A stretch of DNA of 64,000 nt, taken from Aculops lycopersici. Taxonomy: Eukaryota; Arthropoda; Arachnida; Trombidiformes; Eriophyidae. Below are positions 59,678 to 64,000 of this stretch, piece after piece. The stretch lies in the NCBI GenBank assembly GCA_015350385.1, contig WNKI01000003.1, positions 312,644-376,643 on the forward strand, read 5' to 3'. Numbering within the stretch: the first letter of the stretch is position 1; every line of letters begins with the position of its first letter. The translations under genes and the position numbers were made by a program. The notes beneath the pieces were generated by a model. The model saw nothing but the letters and a program-made list of their open reading frames with translations, was not told the origin of the DNA and made no database searches.

Positions 59678-61003
59678 ATGTCTAAAAGACGCGGTGGCGG
59701 TGGTGGCTCTGTGAGCTCAAGCACTAAAAAACCACAGACACCTAAGTTTAGATTGATGCCAAAACTCAGGCAATTAGTCAAAAGATCTCCCGAGTTGGCA
59801 GAGCAATTCTTCAACTCTTGGAACTTGGTCAAATTATTGATCTGTATCGAAGCAGTTATAAATTATTTAGTAATCAAGCATGTGAAGTATACTGAAATCG
59901 ATTGGTCAACTTACATGAGACAAGTGGGCCAAATATTCAATTATGCAGAACCAAACTTCAACTACACCCAAATTGCGGGGCCAAGTGGGCCATTAGTCTA
60001 TCCAGCCGGCCACACCTATGTATTCTACCTACTTAAAGAGATGACAGATGGAGGAACAAACATCCAATTTGCTCAATACTTGTTTATGTGCATCTATATT
60101 GCACAATTGATATTAACCTACAAGATCTATTCGCATAGACGAGTCACGAAGGTCCCACCGTACATATTCCTTATTATGTGTCTCACCTCTTACAGGATTC
60201 ACTCAATCTACGTCCTAAGACTATTCAACGATCCCATAGCCGTCCTATTTGCCTATGCATCCTTCTATGCCCTACTCACAAAGAGGCACGCATTCTCGGC
60301 TTTTCTATTCAGTTTTGCAATCTCAATTAAGATGAACATCTTGCTCTATGCGCCAGCCTATGCACTTGTCTACTACGAGGATCTAGGCTTGTACAAATCA
60401 ATCAAGTATGCGATGGTGGCTCTGGTTACACAAATCACGTTAGCGGCTCCGTATCTATATGCCGACCCAATGGGCTACATAAATTCAGCTTTCAACTTTG
60501 GCCGCGTATTTTTACACCAATGGACTGTAAATTGGAGATTTCTCGACGAAAAGACCTTCACATCACCAGACTTTTTTAAGATACTTCTAGTCGTTCATGT
60601 GATGTTACTATTCATCGTCTACTGGTCAAGATGGCTCAACATAATACTGCCAAAGCGATTTGCTATAACTGCCCGTAGGGATGATCCGATAGTAACACTC
60701 TTCGTTGTTAATTTCATTGGAATGGCTTGCAGTAGGTCTCTGCATTATCAATTCTATGTTTGGTACTATCACAGCTTACCCCTAATCTTATGGGCAACAA
60801 AGTTCAGCGTACCATTCAAAATACTCATCCTAGGTTGCATTGAATATGCATGGAATCAGTATCCATCGACAGCATTTAGCAGCCTTGTACTTCATGCTAG
60901 TCACTTGATAATCTTAGCTGGCCTCTTAACGCGGCACGTGAAGATCTTCAACAACATCCAGCCAGAAAATGGAAGGAAATCTCCGAACAAGAAGAAGCAC
61001 TAG
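59678..61003 (+). CDS. ALG3: Dol-P-Man:Man5GlcNAc2-PP-Dol alpha-1,3-mannosyltransferase
   Basis: 441 residues in one exon, close to the ~438 of the human enzyme. ALG3 adds the first lumenal mannose, from dolichyl-phosphate mannose, to the lipid-linked oligosaccharide for N-glycosylation in the ER membrane. Key segments are YTEIDWSTYMRQVGQ (the lumenal loop with catalytic Glu-Ile-Asp), GPSGPLVYPAGHTYVFYLL, LRLFNDPIAV, SIKMNILLYAP, the FNFGRVFLHQWTVNWRFL motif and SRSLHYQFYVWYYHSLP. About ten or more membrane helices follow a short Gly/Lys-rich cytoplasmic head. The C-terminus NKKKH fits a dilysine (KKXX) ER-retrieval signal. A poly(A) signal AATAAA starts 11 bases after the stop. Confidence 0.96.
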   Translation: MSKRRGGGGGSVSSSTKKPQTPKFRLMPKLRQLVKRSPELAEQFFNSWNLVKLLICIEAVINYLVIKHVKYTEIDWSTYMRQVGQIFNYAEPNFNYTQIAGPSGPLVYPAGHTYVFYLLKEMTDGGTNIQFAQYLFMCIYIAQLILTYKIYSHRRVTKVPPYIFLIMCLTSYRIHSIYVLRLFNDPIAVLFAYASFYALLTKRHAFSAFLFSFAISIKMNILLYAPAYALVYYEDLGLYKSIKYAMVALVTQITLAAPYLYADPMGYINSAFNFGRVFLHQWTVNWRFLDEKTFTSPDFFKILLVVHVMLLFIVYWSRWLNIILPKRFAITARRDDPIVTLFVVNFIGMACSRSLHYQFYVWYYHSLPLILWATKFSVPFKILILGCIEYAWNQYPSTAFSSLVLHASHLIILAGLLTRHVKIFNNIQPENGRKSPNKKKH

Positions 61004-61014
61004 ATACTTTGATG

Positions 61015-61020
61015 AATAAA
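61015..61020 (+). terminator. Poly(A) signal AATAAA of ALG3
   Basis: The hexamer begins 11 bases after the stop codon, followed by TAATTAC. The predicted 3'UTR is therefore only ~30-40 bases, notably short. Confidence 0.5.
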
Positions 61021-61521
61021 TAATTACAATAGGGATATCTCTATAATCCAGTCTACTTAAAGGTAACACTGTGTTATCTTTTGCCTTCGATATCCGTGAG
61101 CACTTGAAATTTCTCGCTAATACGAACTTGGTCCAGCCACAGGTGATACATAACCAAGTTGGGCACATCGAGGGTTGGCAAACAACAGTGCGGTTCTGGC
61201 ACACAAAGTACGAGCGGCCGTTGAGTTGCGTTTACTCTCTCACTGCTATTCACGCGCGACATGAGCGCTTGAGCCGGAATAGCCTGTCAAAAATAGTTGT
61301 TTATATTTTCACTTCACTACCAAGTAGCCCGTGTCAACTTGGAAAACTTTCATTGAAATTAATCTTATACCATCCTCAAAATATAATTCATTTAGAACCG
61401 ACATCCAACTGTTGGTGTCACTTAACCACATCCCATGCAACGACTATAATGCAAATCGCGTATTCTCTACCAGGCGAAAGGTGATAATCAAGGAGCGAGA
61501 AAAATATAGGCACTGTTCGCA

Positions 61522-62175
61522 ATGTCAGGGGAAGAAGCAGTTGCTGCGGGAGATAATAGTAAAGGAGACCAGCTGGTTCCACAGTCTCAGTCACAAGATG
61601 AGCAAATGATGCAAACAATCGAGCTGGCGGCAAATGAGGATGCAGATCAAAGTTCACAATCCAAGAAGAAAGGCCAGAAATGTGACACTACAAATTACAC
61701 CGACTACCAGAGGGTCTGGATTCTCATCTGTCTGGATCGAGGTAGAACTCTTTGCGGTTTAGATAGCGACAGTAAGATCGACCAACACCTACACAGTGTC
61801 GTCTGTGGGCTGTTACAGGTTGAGAGTAAGCGAGCACAAATTAACCGGAGACCCTGTCTCAGTAGCCTAAAGCATATATGGAAATCGTTTATCGAGAATA
61901 AGGTTGTGTCTAAACCAAAAAACGGAGGCGCCAAGCAAAAGCCATGCCGCGAACAAGTGGAGGCTCTCTTGAAACAAAACTTGTCTTTCCGACAAATCGC
62001 AAAGCAACTGAAACCTGAAATTAACATTTCGGCCTCAACAGTTGGTCGAATAAGCGAGGAGATGAAGAAGAGGGAAGCGAAACGGCCGAGAAAGTCGGAC
62101 ATCAAGTCACCTACTGCGACTGGCAAGAAAAGCAACGTGCTCAACCAATCACAATCGACCCAAAACCAGGGCTAG
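61522..62175 (+). CDS. Helix-turn-helix-like protein, tandem paralogue 1, family not recognised
   Basis: 217 residues, single exon. Residues 1-50 are acidic and Gln/Ser-rich. A first conserved block (~54-135) begins DTTNYTDYQRVWILICLDRG and continues KHIWKSFIENK. A basic spacer (KPKNGGAKQKPC) then leads to a second block (~140-180), VEALLKQNLSFRQIAKQLKP followed by SASTVGRISEEMKK. The SFRQIAKQL...SASTVGRI pattern has the spacing of a helix-turn-helix, as in Tc1-type or homeodomain-like DNA-binding units. The tail is Lys/Arg-rich (KRPRKS), suiting nuclear entry. No zinc ligands, catalytic motif or membrane span are seen. The neighbour at 63009 shares roughly 60% identity over ~130 residues. 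A role as a DNA-binding regulator is inference. AATAAA lies at 62288. Confidence 0.75.
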   Translation: MSGEEAVAAGDNSKGDQLVPQSQSQDEQMMQTIELAANEDADQSSQSKKKGQKCDTTNYTDYQRVWILICLDRGRTLCGLDSDSKIDQHLHSVVCGLLQVESKRAQINRRPCLSSLKHIWKSFIENKVVSKPKNGGAKQKPCREQVEALLKQNLSFRQIAKQLKPEINISASTVGRISEEMKKREAKRPRKSDIKSPTATGKKSNVLNQSQSTQNQG

Positions 62176-63008
62176 ACAATTGATTCTAGCGCATGATTGG
62201 GGAAGTAAAGTAAACTCTTCTCTAACTGACAATCTAGCGGTGCTTATGAAGTATCTACAAGATTATCCAAAATTATCTTCGTGACTTAATAAACTAACAG
62301 ATGAAATTTGGACGAAGTTAAGTCATGTAAGTTACTCTGTGGTTGGCAGTTCATCAACTCGTGAAAAAGCTCGTGGCGGTCAACGACTTTCTTTTGTGGC
62401 GAGCAGGTGAATTGTCAGTTTAATTTCTTTCTTAGCTGTCCATAGTATGTTTGTTTAGTTCTATAATGAACAGGTGCCATGTTGTCTGTTTATTGGAGTT
62501 CAATGTCTCAAAGAGGTTGATATCATAACCATCTAAGGGGTCTAATCTGAGGTAGTCAGAACATAAACAAACTATTGCTGTTATGGGACGCATTGAGCGA
62601 AATTTGTATTCTCGCTCGATGGCATTGCAGAACACTATGCACAATATAACTGTACTTGAACCGCAACAGCATGTTTGAGTGTATATGTTTATTTAGATAC
62701 AAAAATACGAAATCTATTAGGGTATTCTGGTCATAATAGGAATCTAGCCAGAACTCAGAGGCAATCACCGTAGCTTAAGCAATACATATTGGAAGTCAAT
62801 CAACTTAAACACGAGGACCAAAGTATAGTGGCAGCGTTTTTCGTCTTGCAATAGATCGAATACATGCAACTGGGTTATTTTCCAAGACGTTGATGATTCA
62901 ACGATCGTTGATTAGATCATAGCATTGTTCGCAATATTTATTTTTGCAATATACACAATTATTATATCATCCAGTTTAGGACATATTCAGTGAAATATAG
63001 AAGAAAAA
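62176..63008. other. Spacer between the two tandem paralogues
   Basis: 833 bases holding the 3' end of paralogue 1 (AATAAA at 62288-62293) and the promoter of paralogue 2. No TATA box at a convincing place and no remnant of a third copy were recognised. Minus-strand frames here have no domain. Confidence 0.45.
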
Positions 63009-63680
63009 ATGTCGACCCCCTCGGATGGCACGAAGCAAAATCACGAAAACAAAGTTGCAATACAAATCCAACATCCGCAACAGGACAACGGATCCCAAGG
63101 GGCTGAAGTCGTAACAGCCGAGATGGATGAAGAACAAACCTCTTCATCACCGCAAGATCAAACGGAGGGCAAGAGCAACAAATCTGATACGACTAATTTC
63201 ACCGACTATCAACGGGTTTGGATTCTAATTTGTTTAGATCGAGCCAGAACTGTTCTAGGTATGGATAGTCAAAGCAAGATTACTACAAAACTGCATAGGT
63301 ACACATGTGAATTGTTACATGTTGACAGAGAGCGATCTCTCATTTACAGGAAACCAACCATCAAAAGTCTAAAGACCATTTGGCAAACATTCATAGAGCA
63401 TAAACAGATATCGCGAAAGAGAAAAGGGGGACCAAAGCCAAAAAAGTGCCGTGAAGAGGTTGAAAACTTGCTGAGACAAAATATGTCCTTCCGCCAGATT
63501 GTAAAGAAACTTAAACCAGATATTAGTATTTCTACAACAACAGTTGGCCGTATAGCCGAAAGTATGAAGAAAGAACAGAACAAACGGCAGAAAGCCTTGC
63601 AAAAAGAGAAGAAACAAGCCCAAAATAGCATCCTGAGCAACCAGGAACCAGAAATTGCATATTCCGACAATCTTATGTAG
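63009..63680 (+). CDS. Helix-turn-helix-like protein, tandem paralogue 2, family not recognised
   Basis: 223 residues, single exon, same architecture and order as the gene at 61522. It has a Gln/Glu/Ser-rich head (~1-60), then SDTTNFTDYQRVWILICLDR, IKSLKTIWQTFIEHK, the basic spacer RKRKGGPKPKKC, and VENLLRQNMSFRQIVKKLKP followed by STTTVGRIAESMKK. The tail is very basic (NKRQKALQKEKKQ) and ends in a short acidic stretch. The two proteins are most alike in TDYQRVWILICLDR and in the helix-turn-helix block, while heads and tails have diverged freely. That pattern suggests selection on two functional surfaces after a local duplication. The ATG context is AAAAAATGTC. A possible poly(A) signal lies at 63981. 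Confidence 0.75.
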   Translation: MSTPSDGTKQNHENKVAIQIQHPQQDNGSQGAEVVTAEMDEEQTSSSPQDQTEGKSNKSDTTNFTDYQRVWILICLDRARTVLGMDSQSKITTKLHRYTCELLHVDRERSLIYRKPTIKSLKTIWQTFIEHKQISRKRKGGPKPKKCREEVENLLRQNMSFRQIVKKLKPDISISTTTVGRIAESMKKEQNKRQKALQKEKKQAQNSILSNQEPEIAYSDNLM

Positions 63681-64000
63681 TGATCTATCAATGATTAGAA
63701 AGACCAACGGAGTTCGTCTTACTAGTGACGAGGTGCAGCAAAAACGTTGAGTTTTGCATTTAAGAAAAGCTAGTCGAACGTCTAGTTGACAGCCGCAAGC
63801 TATTCCAAATCGTCGAGTTCATTTGCAAAAAGATGGCCTGTGCGCTGTTGTCGATAAGCGACCAAGATAAGCTCGGTCTAGACCTGTTACAGCGGTTGGG
63901 ATACCGAGACCCCCTTATAGCTATGTGATATACTCGTTGTTCATCTTGTTTGAAACCTTCAGCCATGTGATCAGTATTCGAATAAACTACCATTTCATGC
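63681..64000. other. End of window, downstream of paralogue 2
   Basis: 320 bases. On the plus strand a frame open from 63752 to 63928 reads KLVERLVDSRKLFQ, IVEFICKKMACALL, GLDLLQRLGYRDPL: helical and non-repetitive, possibly a terminal exon, but no domain is recognised. AATAAA occurs at 63981-63986. Confidence 0.3.

Noticed and set aside
61522..63680. Tandem pair as a DNA transposon
   Set aside because: The helix-turn-helix block could derive from a transposase, but no DDE/DDD catalytic domain, terminal inverted repeats or target-site duplication were seen.

Overview
The window is nuclear DNA of an invertebrate animal, most likely an arthropod. The reasons are spliceosomal introns with GTAAGT/CAG borders, a monoamine SLC6 transporter, an M13 metallopeptidase, animal housekeeping genes in single copy, Asn/Gln/Ser-rich low-complexity protein tails and no bacterial gene order. 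A mite or other small chelicerate would fit the short introns and many single-exon genes, but nothing here proves it. Two 20-base N gaps, both inside GA/TAC microsatellites, show that this is an assembled draft.

Layout. 1-325 (+): end of a CDK1-type kinase. 608-4935 (-): five-exon monoamine transporter with an extraordinary ~700-residue N-terminal tail. 7433-8509 (+): ER co-chaperone DNAJB11/ERdj3, whose coding end overlaps tail-to-tail by 33 bp a DDX5-like DEAD-box helicase (8477-9811, -) with a presequence-like N-terminus. 13500-16277 (+): neprilysin/ECE-type M13 peptidase, preceded by a probable TATA promoter and 5'UTR exon. 16506-19195 (-): SLC12A9-like cotransporter, divergent from ARL8 (20218-20772, +). 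22022-25645 (-): 1207-residue single-pass membrane protein with a C-terminal fold that looks DIX/ubiquitin-like, with a possible alternative 3' exon at 21827-21925. 28393-30486 (+): cytosolic 5'-nucleotidase II (NT5C2). 30627-31313 (-): ribosomal protein L18 in two exons.

32603-45640 (-): a gene assembled here from phase-matched exons, encoding a membrane or secreted protein with one LDL-receptor class A domain, split by an 11.1-kb intron. 45.6-53.4 kb: a long gene-free stretch. 53424-54984 (-): aquaglyceroporin, with evidence for a further 5' exon at 58229-58267. 59678-61003 (+): ALG3 mannosyltransferase. 61522-62175 and 63009-63680 (+): two tandem, intronless paralogues with a helix-turn-helix-like C-terminus that I cannot assign to any known family.

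The genes do not form a pathway; they are the usual mixture of an animal chromosome. Recurrent traits are intron poverty (eight gene entries have no intron in their coding sequence), tight convergent pairs, and long low-complexity N-terminal extensions on conserved proteins. The best candidates for undescribed biology are the tandem helix-turn-helix pair, the LDLa gene, the DIX-like membrane protein and the giant N-tail of the monoamine transporter.
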